From positions 14,604,571 to 14,668,570 of the forward strand of contig CM037849.1 of assembly GCA_021234535.1 (NCBI GenBank): DNA of 64,000 nt, given 5' to 3'. This stretch comes from Stichopus chloronotus (Eukaryota > Echinodermata > Holothuroidea > Aspidochirotida > Stichopodidae). Under the pieces are notes generated by a model. That model was not told where the DNA came from, searched no databases, and worked only from the letters and a program-made list of their open reading frames with translations. A program made the translations under genes and the position numbers. This document shows, one piece after another, positions 1 through 12,400 of this stretch (positions within the stretch are counted from its first letter, which is position 1; every line of letters starts with the position of its first letter).

Positions 1-360
1 AAATTGTGGTTTTTCTAGAATAGTTTGAAAAGCATATGAGCGATTAAGTTGAAACTTGGTAAGGTTGTGCATTATGCCAATGTGTACACGATGTATTAGT
101 TGTATGGTAAATCGAGTCAAATTTGCTGATTTTTTAGAAAAAGGTCTACTTTGCCACAAAATTTTTATTTCCAGCATATCTTGAGAAGTATTTGAGCATT
201 TAATGCAAAATTTTGCAAAAGGTACATGAGAATGAAATATTCAAGGTGTATCACTTTTGTAGTAAAGATAGCGAAATTTGCTGATTTTTTAGGAAAAAAA
301 GGCAATTTTACCCCAAAATTTGTATTTCCAACATATCTTGAGAACTATTTAACCAATTAA
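1..360. repeat. Tandem repeat, ~150 bp unit
   Basis: A segment starting aaatttgctgattttttag occurs near 119 and again near 271. Each is followed by a run resembling ccaaaatttttatttcc and then atatcttgagaa, so the period is about 150 bp. The first ~110 bases look like the tail of a third unit. Copies differ at many positions, so the array is old. The array is cut by the window edge, so total copy number is unknown. Confidence 0.7.
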
Positions 361-493
361 CTTAAAGTTTTGTAAGTACTTAGCAATAAACTATTACAAA
401 TTCCCATGTGCAGTCCCTGTATTGAAAACAAAGTTTACGTTGGCGATGAGACACGCAACTCCATGGATTGCACTCTTGTTTTAATATTATTTT

Positions 494-800
494 TGCACTA
501 AGTACACAGTTTTCAAAATAAGTGGACAATGTTATCGAAGTTGGTCAATTTGTTTTCCATTATTTAGTCTTTACACAAACTATAACATTACTCTGTTACA
601 TAAACAGGGTTATGGGATATCCGATTATCTGGAATCTTTTTATATCTTTCCACTGGCCTATATATCTTTAATTGGGAAATTTAGGTCCAATTACCATTTC
701 TACATATTTAATGTTGAGGGCAAAACAACGAGGGCTACACCCCGAAATGGATTTGAAAGATTCGTGGACAAAATTATGCTGAATTTCGCTAAGATCTTGT
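494..800 (-). pseudogene. Decayed partial copy of FREP last exon plus 3' flank
   Basis: Bases ~494-790 are a diverged direct duplicate of ~1045-1345. The latter is the 3' flank and end of the last coding exon of FREP gene 1. Shared blocks include tgcactaagta, acattactctgttaca and catttctac. On the minus strand, 690-780 still reads with KSI and IKYVEM (compare KSI and VKYVEM in gene 1), but the residues between are scrambled and no upstream half of the exon is visible. It is a remnant of tandem duplication and not a usable exon. Confidence 0.65.
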
Positions 801-1110
801 AATCTTCATGGCTTATAGAATGTAGAAGATACCAATTGGGAGATTTCGTGCAAAGATGTAAGAAACAAAGTGTAAAGATTCATGTTAAAATCCTAAAATA
901 TTTTTAAATATATTGTCACTTGTAACGGATAATCTTCCAGTAGCTTATCGTAAAGAATTAGAAAAGACAATCAAATGACAATATTGTAAGCTGTATCTTT
1001 GTGTGGAAAGTTTATATAGACTTACATTATTTTACTATTGACTCTGCACTAAGTATTCAGTTTTCAAAATAAAGTAGACAATGTTACAAAAGTTGGTCCA
1101 TCTGTTTTTC

Positions 1111-1116
1111 TTTATT
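1111..1116 (-). terminator. Candidate polyadenylation signal of FREP gene 1
   Basis: AATAAA on the minus strand, about 125 bases past the gene 1 stop codon. A matching AATAAA lies at a nearly identical distance in FREP gene 2. Confidence 0.4.
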
Positions 1117-1237
1117 GAATAGTCAAATCTTTACACAAACTTTAGCATTACTCTGTTACATGAAGAAGGTCGTTGGGTTTTCGATTACTTGGAATCTGTT
1201 TATATCTTGTCATTGGCCGATATAAGTCGAATTTATC

Positions 1238-4200
1238 CTAAACATGAAACTTACGTCGAATTTTCATTTCTACGTATTTTACGTTACGATTGCCACCAGG
1301 AAGGCTTTTCCACCTAATGGATTTGACAGAGTCGTAAACATCAAAGTAGAGACCGTTTAAGTGGCAGTTAAAATGACAGTTATTGAACCACCATGCTCCA
1401 TGATAAGAAGATGCACAGTTATAACTACTATACCTGTCGTTGTCGTCATCCCATGTAGAGAAGGACATGTTCTTGTTATAACTCGAGAAGAAACTGTGAC
1501 CTACGGAAAGAGAGAAGAGTACAGATACATATAAGTAAGAGACATTGCGAGCAAAACTGATGAGTATACATTATGTCATCTTACTGTATAATTGCAACTT
1601 TTGAAAACTTAAAAAAACTTTTGATAAGGCAAATCATTCAGTAGAATATTGATTGATGAAAAACTTTTGTTCGCTGTGATTTTCCTTGCTAAATATCGAT
1701 ACATTATGAAATGAACACCAAAATCAAATATAACATATGGCGTTATTATACCTACGGCCTTCTTTATTTCAGAATATCTAAAGGTTGATAGGACTTTTAT
1801 TTTTGTGAAGTTATTGAAGTAAATACATTTCGAGTTGAGGTATTTCCCCCTATCATAAAAAAATGAAATGGAAAAGATGAAATGGATGTTTACATTGTCC
1901 TTTGATGTTTTCAGATGGCCCTCTTGTATTTTATGATAAAAATATTGATTTGTATTACGCCAAGTTCACAATTTGATGAGGTCCTGCAAACACATACCGA
2001 AATTTTATCTCAAAATAATTTAGGTATAAAGTTATAAAGTTTCTTGTTGACACTCTTTATCATCACCACGGCTTGTATTTGTAACATAGTATTGAACTGA
2101 AAATATATCTTTTCATGAAATTTCCACATTTGAAAGCTGGGGTCCTGTTGATAACCCCCTTACCGAATTGAAATCACATAAAAGTTTGTTAATAATGAAA
2201 TTCCAAAATTTCAAATGCATCAACTAGTGTCAGATGATATTTAAATCAAAGCAAAGCCATTCACATTTCATGATTGTTAAGACAAAGTTTCTCAAAGTTA
2301 TAGTTGTAGTATTGGTATTATAAGATAAGCCAAAGGATGCCGATATGCTGGTTTTAAACAAAAATGCAACATTAAAAATGAACTATCCAACTTTAATTAT
2401 ATGCAACGTAATATCAAGTTTTAACAATGAAAAGTACTTTCTGCAACTGAAAATGGTACTAACATAAAGTACTACAGTCAGTTTCAAGGAGAATAATTTA
2501 ATTTTTTCACATTGGTTCAACATATATAGTTCATTTGTTACGTGTATGCGTAACATATTACTACACTAACTCCCTGTATAAATGTTTGATGATAGATAAC
2601 ACGTAGTGCAAGTTCATTGTTTTCTTACAGTTTATTAGATCAAATTTGAAATTTAATTTATCTTATCATGTCAAAGAACTCAAAGTTATATTCTGCCGGC
2701 TATTGCATAAGTCCTAAAAGCCTTTAATCAGATTACGACAGGAACATACTAAATACGATATTATTTATTGTAATGTATCTTTGGAGTATATTTGACTGAG
2801 TTACGTTACGGAAAAAGGGAAGCAACTACCACTATGTATCCGTAACTATACTGACCTGCTGTACTTTCAGACAGATGTGATCCAAGATCTGTCAATCTGT
2901 ATTTACTGATTTCGTCGCTGATCCTGAAGAGGTCATATTTGACAAAGTAAGAACTGCCGTTCCTGCTGACCAGGTCGATACGTAGTTCGTAGTCACCCTG
3001 GTTTGTTATGTAGGATATTTTGTCGTTGCCGAGCCAGAACTCACGCTGTAAAAATCCGAAACCTTCTTTGTAATCATCCCAACGACGGTAGAAATCAACA
3101 GCGCCATCAATTCGACGTTGAAAAACCTTAGATCAGTGGAACAAGTATTAACGATACAGTTGCTAACATTTTTCCTATTCATCGTCAAGTTAATCTAATA
3201 ACAAGCATTGTTCACACATTACGTACCGGAGGGTAGAGGTCATTGAGCCATACATGTCATATGCATACATACATAGACAGCCATCAATGTAGGTTGAAAG
3301 ACAACACGACATATTAGTCGTGTATAAAGACAATACGTAGTGTTTATCAACTGCATCAGCAAAATGTTTATTAAGGAGATCTGTGCTACAACTTTAGAAA
3401 TTATTCAAAAAACATAACGTATGTATCAATTATAGTAGAATCTTAAATAAATATACCAAAAGTGTTTAAATAGTTAGGAAAAACAAGTCATTATCTTAAC
3501 GTTGACTTTTTGTGACATCAATGGACTTAATGGAATATTATCTCACATGTATCTTGTTCATTGGTCAATAGATGTGGATAGAGTGCTTAACATATAACAA
3601 AAAACACTCACCGTCCAACCTCCTCCATCTATTGAATTATTACAGTGAACGTTGAATGGTTCCGGAGCACCGTCTGGCTGAATCATGAAAATAAGGGATT
3701 TCGTTTGATCATCACATCGTTCATAGACCTCTTTACAATCTCTCGGATATTGAGGCTCTTGGTAGTAGAAGTAAGAGGAGCCTGAGAAAATCATGAAACG
3801 AAGGCGTAAATGTAAGTATTGCTATGCCGCATTTTAGAATTACCTCAACTTCGGACAAAATAGTTTGAATTCGTCAATAACACTAACAAACCAATGAGTG
3901 TGTAAACATTCCTGTACATGCAAAGCATGAAATCTGTTATACTAAACATTTAAAGTTCAAAAATTAAGCGTTCGTCCTTTTACGGTTTTCTGAATTGCTT
4001 TTCTTTTGTCATGTCTAAGTTTAGAAGTGACTTTATGCGACCAGTGTCATATAAATTATATACAAAATAATTTTATCAACGTTCAAAACAAGCATACCTC
4101 AATTCATCAAAATATAGAGTCACTTTTTTTGTATTTTTTTTTTCAATTTTTATCCATTACAAACAATATGTACTGTTGCACTAGTGTACTGACTTGAGGA

Positions 4201-4275
4201 TTAGACTGACAGGTTACCCGAGGTGTCCCTCCGTTTTCTTGAATAAATGTTGCTATCTCCAACTCTGCCGTCATT
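1238..4275 (-). CDS. Fibrinogen-related secreted lectin (FREP gene 1), exons 2-5, 5' incomplete
   Basis: Four exons join with matching phases: 4275-4218 (58 nt), 3781-3612 (170 nt), 3126-2856 (271 nt), 1500-1238 (263 nt). They encode 253 residues to the TAG at 1240-1238. The order is a short basic linker with an RKRR furin-type site, then a complete fibrinogen C-terminal domain. Seen motifs are PRDCKEVYE, NNSIDGGGWT, QREFWLGNDKI, FSTWDDDND (the usual calcium-site region), NCASSYHGAWW and LNGLYF. The paired domain cysteines are present. In the 271-nt exon I count 11 differences in 90 residues from gene 2, so this is a recent paralogue. Family knowledge: secreted proteins with this domain (ficolins, FREPs) bind sugars or acetylated groups in innate immunity; the ligand here is unknown. 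Exon 1 with the signal peptide should lie upstream on the minus strand (above 4275) but I could not find it. Confidence 0.88.
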
Positions 4276-7200
4276 CTGTTAACAAAAGGGAATAGGAAAT
4301 ACTTTGGGACATCTATTTTTACAAGAGAAATAAATAGACAATATTTCGACCAGAACCATATTTTTCTTTACTTTGTTATTGAGTAGCAAAAAAGAGATTG
4401 ATTAAGCAGAGTAATTTTGAGTCTTTCAACATTTAAATCAAGACCCGATTAAAAAGGAAAACAAAAGCGAAGTTACAGACAGGCCATATGAGATTATACA
4501 AACACCTTCCAAGTTAAACACCGAATGAACTGGGTGGCATTGCTTCTTACATACTGCAATTTTTTCCTCCAAAAAATGCATGTTTTGCTGAGTACATTTC
4601 TTTCAGTCAATACTTTACCTGGTCACTACGTACAGTTCAGTACTTACTTTTATCTTAAGCACTTTGAATACAGTGAGCTATAAGTAATTGTGGACACTTT
4701 CACAAATTCAAAAACATTACCTCCTGTTTCTTACTAGAAAAGTAAACATTTCCCTTTTTTGTAACATGAATCGATTACTGTGTAAATGTCGAGTAATCGA
4801 GTAATGCAAAATATACATAAACTCCAATTTAGAGAACGTAACATGATGGAAAACTTTTTTATCAGGTGTCAATTTATACTTCCTTTCTTACACTGGGAGA
4901 TTGAACAATGTAACTATATAATACAATATCAATAACTTTATTGAACCATAAAGTTATTTACAGATTTGTAGAGACAGACGTTTAGAAGTTGTTTAGAAGT
5001 TGATAACTAGTCTCCTTTGAAAAAAAAAAAAACATTGAAATGTATATAAATATCGTGTACATACACATTGCAAATATTAAAAGTGTTCACAACAGGGATG
5101 GAAGTAAATACCGATTTTAATTACATACGTTTTGGAAGTACTTTGTCAACTTAAAAGAGACAAATTGACACTTAAAATAAATATCGTTTTGCCCAGTACA
5201 TCTATTTGCCAATAATTTACATGTTTACTATGTACCAGTCAGTATTTACTTCGATTGTAAGTACGTTTGAATATCGTAAGACCTTATTGTTCTCACATTA
5301 CCAATCCGATAATTTTACGATTTTTTAAAGGTAAATATCTTAATGTTTATATCAAGTGATTAATGAGTAAATGTCGATTAATACAAATTTATGCACTCAC
5401 CAACTTAAAAAAAGAACCTAAACATGGTGTCAAACTATTTGATCAGAAGTTAATTTCTGCCATTGTACCTGCATGTACCTCTACTCCTCATTATATTCAT
5501 AAGTAGAAATATGTAAGCAAATATTATGTGTTCACAACCGGGATAAAAACACATACATATTTTACTTACATTTAAGGAATACTTACTAATTTTCGAAATA
5601 AAAGTAAATTATGTTCTGAATCAGATGTGCAGTATAGTATTGTAAACTATTATTTTTATTCTATATCAATTGTTATTTAGTACACAAGTTTAGTGGATTT
5701 TATTGGTTGAAATGTTACATTTGTATCTCAAGCTAATTAACTTGAGACATTTCAGGGTTTTTTTTTTTTTACGAATTGTTTAAAATGAACAATGTTTTAA
5801 GAGCAATAATAGGACATTCTAGGACACCACGCAGTTCATATCAAATTGGAGAGAGAACAACCTTAGAATGATATTTCGGATTTTTATCTATGATATTTTC
5901 CACACTTCACTTTCAGAATTTTGTATCCATGTTCATCCAGCTGCATTTCACTGAAGAAACGTCCCTATGACGTCACTATATTAACATGAATCATTGTGTA
6001 TCCATATGTTATTACATATTGAATTTGTTATTATGCATGCTTTTATCAACCAATTATTGCCGAAATGAGATATCCACAACTTACACCTCATATGTATCTT
6101 TGCCTGTAACCTGCAGTTTTAGCCTAGTAATAAAATTCACGTACAGCATACTTGAGAGTTAGTCTACATAAAAGACTTTATTACAATAAATTCTCATTAT
6201 ATTATAAGTAAGTTACAATTATTGACTGAGAAAAGATCAACAAAAACAAACATTAGCACTTTAAAATGAATTTCTTCAGACCCAGTGAATAGAAATGTAA
6301 CTTAATTTTATTGCAGATAAATGTATAGGTTCATTTATAAGTGAATAATAACGTACGTTGCTCTAAATTTTTCATGTCTATTGTAGTTCACAAAAGGTAT
6401 ACGCAACATGGTTTAACACGTAGCATTACAATATAAATGTTAATTGTAAACGTGAAATCTCTTACAGAGCGTCATGCTACAAAATATGTTGAGGAACAGC
6501 AGAACCTTGAGAGTAATATAAAATAAGTTTGGCAAAGTTAAGTACATAAGGTTCCATTTAGTAGTGCATGGTTGTAAAAGAACTTCCCAGTTTTATGAAA
6601 GGTGATTTTAGAGATCACGTTTAGCAACTGTGAAGTATTTTCTTAATACATTTTTTTCGTATCCATAGATGTACATTCCATCAAAATCGTTCAGAAATAA
6701 CAGAATTATTTGAGAAGTAACAAAAATAATCTTATGTAGCATTTTTACAGTGTAATCACCACAACAAAGTCAAGTGCTTTATTATTAGTTATGGGATACA
6801 TACAGATACATCAAATCTAGACCAATGATGCTAATAATCAAGGAAACGTCTGACTCGCAGAGTAAGGAAAACTCGAAATTAAGAAGTGACAATACCCACG
6901 AAATACTCTTAAAAAATTTTCCACTTGGGTAAGATATAAGGTGAACTGAACTCTAAGAAATTCCGTACATGTCACGAGTTTTTTTTTTTTTCTCGACCTA
7001 GTTATACTATGGTTTATCTTTATTTGAAATGCAGTATCAAAGTAATCTGAATATTGCGATGAAACAATTTTCTATCCGTCAACCTATGATGCGTTACAAT
7101 GAATTTAAGTTAAATAAATCGGGATTTTCAATGCTTCGTTTCACATGGGACGGATTTCTCAAATAGAAACTTTTCGTTACAACTTTGTTCATCTGCTTTA

Positions 7201-7725
7201 ACGTTACGTGCTTGATGTCGAGACATGTACCTTGCTTTCGTGCCTAGTTCAATTTGGCCATATGGTACGTGGTAGTATTGGCTCTCAGGTGGAGTGTAAT
7301 TACGCAGACATCCCTACTATTGTGATTTCATTGGCAAATATCATGTCTGCAGACACTTGCTTACACCAAACTTTTCGCTGCAGTTATGCCTTTTCTCAGA
7401 AGGAGACCATAGCATACTTTTTTTATGAAGCAACAACTCTCATCTGAGAGTGTTGTATGGACAAATACCAATTTGCGTTTTGTTTTACGTCGTTTTTTCC
7501 CCTTTCTTTTCTGAAGTCAGGTAGGAGACCTAATAAAACTTGTTTCAAAAATTTTCCCCAAACCTTCGTTGTTGTTCTTTCAAACTATAACATAACGTAA
7601 CATTATATGTTTGCGTTTGAATTCCAACAGACTAAATGAAGTGACTGAAAACGTATTTTTCATAAAAAATAAACACTTGTGAGTGTATTGTTAGGGCACA
7701 AAATTTTGATCAGAAATAAAATACT
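4276..7725. other. Non-coding stretch between FREP gene 1 and receptor locus
   Basis: AT-rich with short poly-A and poly-T runs. No exon with family motifs was recognised. The missing first exon of FREP gene 1 (minus) is expected here. Open frames such as 7208-7447 (79 codons) have no recognisable domain. Confidence 0.5.
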
Positions 7726-7734
7726 ATAGGGTGG

Positions 7735-8165
7735 TAGTTGGATACTGACTGCAAATAAGGTACCGTAGGTACACTACAATTAGACATTTCATCATCATAG
7801 CAATTCTTCTGAAGTAGTTACGTAATATGTTGCATTTTTCTTGTCTGATAGTCATGTAAAATCTATAGTAACCGTACTTTCTCAACACAGCGAGCGATCA
7901 CTTCTTGGTTTTGAGGAAATTCAGTTCACCTCCTACGTTATGGGAAGTTATGGAGACTGACCAGAGAAAAGGTACCGTGCGTACTTTACGATCATTTAGG
8001 CATTTCATATCGTTATCAGTGGTTGTAAAGTAGTTAAGTGACATGTTGCATTTTTGTTGTAAGATGGTCAAGTAAAAATAAGTAATCATACTATCTCGAC
8101 CTTATATGGACGATCACTTGTTTGTCTCAACGAAGGACAGTTACCCTCCCACGTTATGGGGTGTT
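7735..8165. repeat. Two-copy tandem duplication, ~213 bp unit
   Basis: Copy 1 starts near 7739 (ggatactgactg, then ggtaccgtaggtac) and copy 2 near 7952 (ggagactgacca, then ggtaccgtgcgtac). Both continue with an atgttgcatttttsttgt block, a cgatcactt block and a cacgttatggg block (cctacgttatggg in copy 1). Divergence is considerable. No coding potential is recognised. Confidence 0.65.
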
Positions 8166-9423
8166 CGACATAGTCTGCTAGGACCGACCATCACAATAGG
8201 TTAAATTCGACACACGCTTCGTCGATCGAATATACCGACAAGGTCAAATGCTCTCTAGTTTTTGACATGCTATGTTGTATTCGACAATTCTGGTTTGTTT
8301 ACTTCGACATGGATTCAACATTCTTGTTTTCAAAAGAAAAGAAACCATGCAGTCGTATATGCTACGTTAAGCTTTTATTCAAATTAAACATAATTCTTGT
8401 TTCACACAGTGCTGTTTGGCCATTTGTGTACCAAACCCAGAGTATCTCATCTGTAGTAAAAATAATGATAGGCTAGTAATTTTATCTTGATCATGCATTT
8501 GATGTACGTCAGTCTTTGTATTCACTTTTTATAACAAATCAGTCCATGAAGGCAATGGGAAACAATTCAAGTGACCCTTCGTTCCATCGAAGGTGTGATG
8601 TTATGGATAACCCAATGGAACACATATTTGCTTATAGACAATCACGCTCTTCGCAAAATTTCGACAGAGATGTCATGGAGTTTTCGATCTGTTTCGACAT
8701 GCTAATTTCATTTCGACATGTCAATGCACTTTGCACATTGCAATCGAGAAAAGACTTTAAATACGGACACTTATTACGGTACACCTACACCCTCCAAATA
8801 ATATCTTCTAAAACAGGAAAGGTAATATTTATTAATAGATTTACTGCAGCTATTGTCAGTAGTGGGGTAGATATTACTGTTTTATTGCAATTGTTTGTTT
8901 TTTGTTTTTGTCTTGTCTGAACTTTTATTGGATGCATTGTATCGTTCATAATTAAAACATTATACTCTCAGTGAAATGACAAGTTGCTTGTATTTCTGTT
9001 CTTAACATATTATCTACAAGTTTGAAACCACCTTTTATCAATGTTTATGCCGGTTTCAAAAGAAGCTCATTCTTTTTGTTTTCTTTTTTTAGTGAAACGC
9101 AAAATGCATCTGTGAAAGAACATATTGACTTCTCTTCACGCTATATTGATAATAGCAATGTATAGTAATAAGAAGTAGCGCATTTACTTAAGCCACGTTT
9201 GACCTTACACATTAACATAACACATTCATAAAATAAACTATCGATGATAATTGTTGGCGTTGGTACAATGGTCAACAGATACTGGAAGTTCTGTATGCTG
9301 GTTAAAATACTTTATTCATTATTAGGCAATAAACATTCTTGAATGTAAATAAGGTTTAAAGTTAACCCAAAACGATTGCACTACTTATACAGAACAAATA
9401 GTTTTATCTGCTTGTTTTTGCAG
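8166..9423. other. No assigned gene; upstream of receptor transmembrane exon
   Basis: The frame at 8516-8920 (134 codons) is the longest here, but it starts at TTG, has no recognisable domain and lacks clear exon borders. The extracellular exons of the receptor downstream should lie here or further upstream; none was identified. Confidence 0.4.
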
Positions 9424-12400
9424 CAACTTCTACACCAAAACCTTTAAATCAGTTTTGGTGGATTTTAGCTGGTGCAGTCGGTGTCATTTGCAGTTTTATG
9501 TTAATTGTCGTATGTTTCACAGCCAGAAATTGTAAATGTACGTATTTGCAGTATTCAAGAATTACATTATGTGATAATCAAATAAGTAAACACAAACTTT
9601 ATATTATAATATTATTATATTAATATAATATCATGAATATTTTCTGAGTTGTAACAGTAGTATTAAATTGCTGTATCCTTAACATTGTTTCTGGGAATAT
9701 GTTCCCTTAAATTTGCAATAATTAGTCGTTAATGCTTTAACTGAATGTTTTTTATTTCCTTATTTGACAGCGTCAAGGTCAAGAAACTCACCTAGGTGAG
9801 TGGCCTATAGCAACAAGTTGACACACTCACCAAGATAAAAGTGCAATCATAACAAAAATTATCATTCCACTTAAGTGTCGTTTAACCATTTTTAAAAAAG
9901 TTCACACTCTTTATATTGGTTGCGTTTTCATGTTTACAAGTTTAGGATCAGAATGTCAACATTTTCTGTATCAATGTTAAATTTACACGATTTGATAACG
10001 AAGCAAATTTCACTTTCTTGAAGTGTGCGACTCTTATTGCGTTACGAAACAATTCATTATAGTTGCTGTGGTTAACATCCACTTCTCTTACCCTACAGAG
10101 AATATAATGCCAATTTTATTGGTTTGTTCAATAATCTTTTGTTAATATATCGTTTAGCCTTTGGATTTTCTTTGGATTTATTTATGTGTTGTTCTTTTAT
10201 ATTTCTCAGCATATACCCATACGTATTCTGTATTACTGCTTACTTAACAAGCAAGAATTTGAACTATAGGCTGCTAAGTAACACATTTGGTTTTTTAATT
10301 ACTCATAAATAAGTGCTTTAGAAATAATACTTTCCTTTATATTACACGCACATCACATAAATATAAAAAGTTGTACTTCCTCAACTACAATTTTGAAATT
10401 TTTAACATTTTTCACTTCCTTATTATTCACGTTTTCGTTCTTTTATTCTTTTCTTTTATTGTGTTCAAAATAATACATTTATAATCAGAAATCAAGATAT
10501 ATCTCCCGGTGTCTCTGTGAACATACTCAATGAAGAGGTGTCAAAAATTGATGCATCCAGTAAGATTAATTTATAGTTATTGAATTATTTGTTATTCATT
10601 CAGTAAAGCGGACTGCTGCTACCTTACTCGTTGTATATCGTTGACTTTATGTTATATAGTATAGACGTACTTCTGTGTCATTCAATTTTCCATATCACTG
10701 TGTTCTTAACCTGAACTAGGTTGCTTTCTGTGAGATGAAGCGCAACGATTATTCACATTGTTTGTTGTTTGTTGCTTTTTTGACAGCCAAAGAAACAGTC
10801 TTACGAAAAGACGAAGGGTAGGGTTTGTACCTGGATATTACGTTAATTATGACACATATCTAGTTGTCGCTTCCTTAATTTAATGAGCATGCTAACATCC
10901 AAATTTGACGGACTGATGGATCCACCCCCCCCCCCCTATTGTTCTAATATGCCTTCAATTGCTCACACGTTGTTTTCGTAATGCCCAGTAAGTACATTTA
11001 CTTTGACTCCTCTTTGTAGAAAAGAGTCGCCAAGTATACCTGCAGAAGAAGACTCCCAAAGCTTAGAGGAGAATGAACTGGGTGAGTTTACACCAGTAAT
11101 TACGTAACAAGAGAAGAGCAAATAATGTACATTGAATTATCAAAGTGAATGTTCAAGTGAGGTCATATACTTATGAGTGTAAATCCTCTGCCACAAAGAG
11201 CACTCTAAAACCAGTATACTGAGCCTATCTTAGCAAATGTTCTTTCCAGATTCTTATTCCACAGCGGATGCAGTTTCTGGATCAGATTCCAGGATGGTGA
11301 CCGGGAAGGATATTTCCATTATCGAGCATATAAAAATGGGACAAATATACAAAAGATGGATTGGATCTGTCAATTTAGTTAACGGGGTAAACAAATGTGT
11401 TGTCCTAACAACTCTGACAGGTTAGAAAAATGGTAAAGTTGAGATACATGACACGTAATAAGCAGCATTTTGAAGAAATCATATAATAATATATATTTAA
11501 ATCAATTATATTATAAAATGAATTATTTTTCTCTCTTGTTGACTTTAGTAAATAATTATATGACATTTATGTATTGTGTTAAATTTATATTTCACTTTGT
11601 ATATTATCAATAAAGGGGGAAAAAACATCACGTCATCATGTAAATCATTAATGTTTATTCACTTCAACTGTGTTACCATTTTCAAAGCAAGCATCATGGT
11701 AAAAACTGCACGCAATTGTTTGGTTTAGCACATGTAATACTGCTTAAGAAAGTAATCTGTATACATACTACTGACTTAAGTGAATACTTTTGCTTCAGAA
11801 CGTTCTATCGAAAAAGAAATTCACTGGGAAACATTCCTAAGGAAATCTTTGGAATTACCAGCGTCGAATCATCTTACGAAGGTTGAAGCTATTTCTATCG
11901 AAACCGGTGAGTTGATGCAATATTTCAGTTGCTGTGGTGAAACGTGTGATACTACATTAGATTCCCTTTTTTCTATCGTGTCATGACAAAACACGCATTG
12001 CGCGCTTTATCTTTCTTCATTTCAGATAAACTATATCTAATAAGCGAACATTTCAGTTGTGAAGACCTAAATAGCGTGCTGTCACGCGATACTAAGGGAA
12101 AGGGGGATTACTATTGTTGTAGTTCATTGTCATTGCCTGACGTTATCAAACACGTAGCAGGCGTCCTCGAAGGAATGGACATTCTCAAGACATTTGGAGT
12201 AAGCTTAGATAAACTGCTCTTCTAAACCATACCGTAGTTTGAATTATTTCTTTATACGATGTAGTTTAGAGACATACCAAGTTTAGAAGTTTAGAATGTT
12301 TTACTTTATCAAAATTTGTTTACACATATACTCAAATAGTTAGAAATTTAGAATTTTAAAATGTTTTACTTTATCAAAATTTGTTAACACGTATACTCAA

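Noticed and set aside
5391..5440. Minus-strand ATG with gtgagtg donor as exon 1 of FREP gene 1
   Set aside because: The frame hits TAA after six codons, before the donor.
8516..8920. 134-codon open frame upstream of the receptor
   Set aside because: Starts at TTG, no domain, no clear splice borders and no family resemblance. Not enough to call an ectodomain exon.
9241..9301. Met-rich run ending before gttaaa that could splice in phase to the transmembrane exon
   Set aside because: The donor is weak and the peptide is not a convincing signal peptide or ectodomain.
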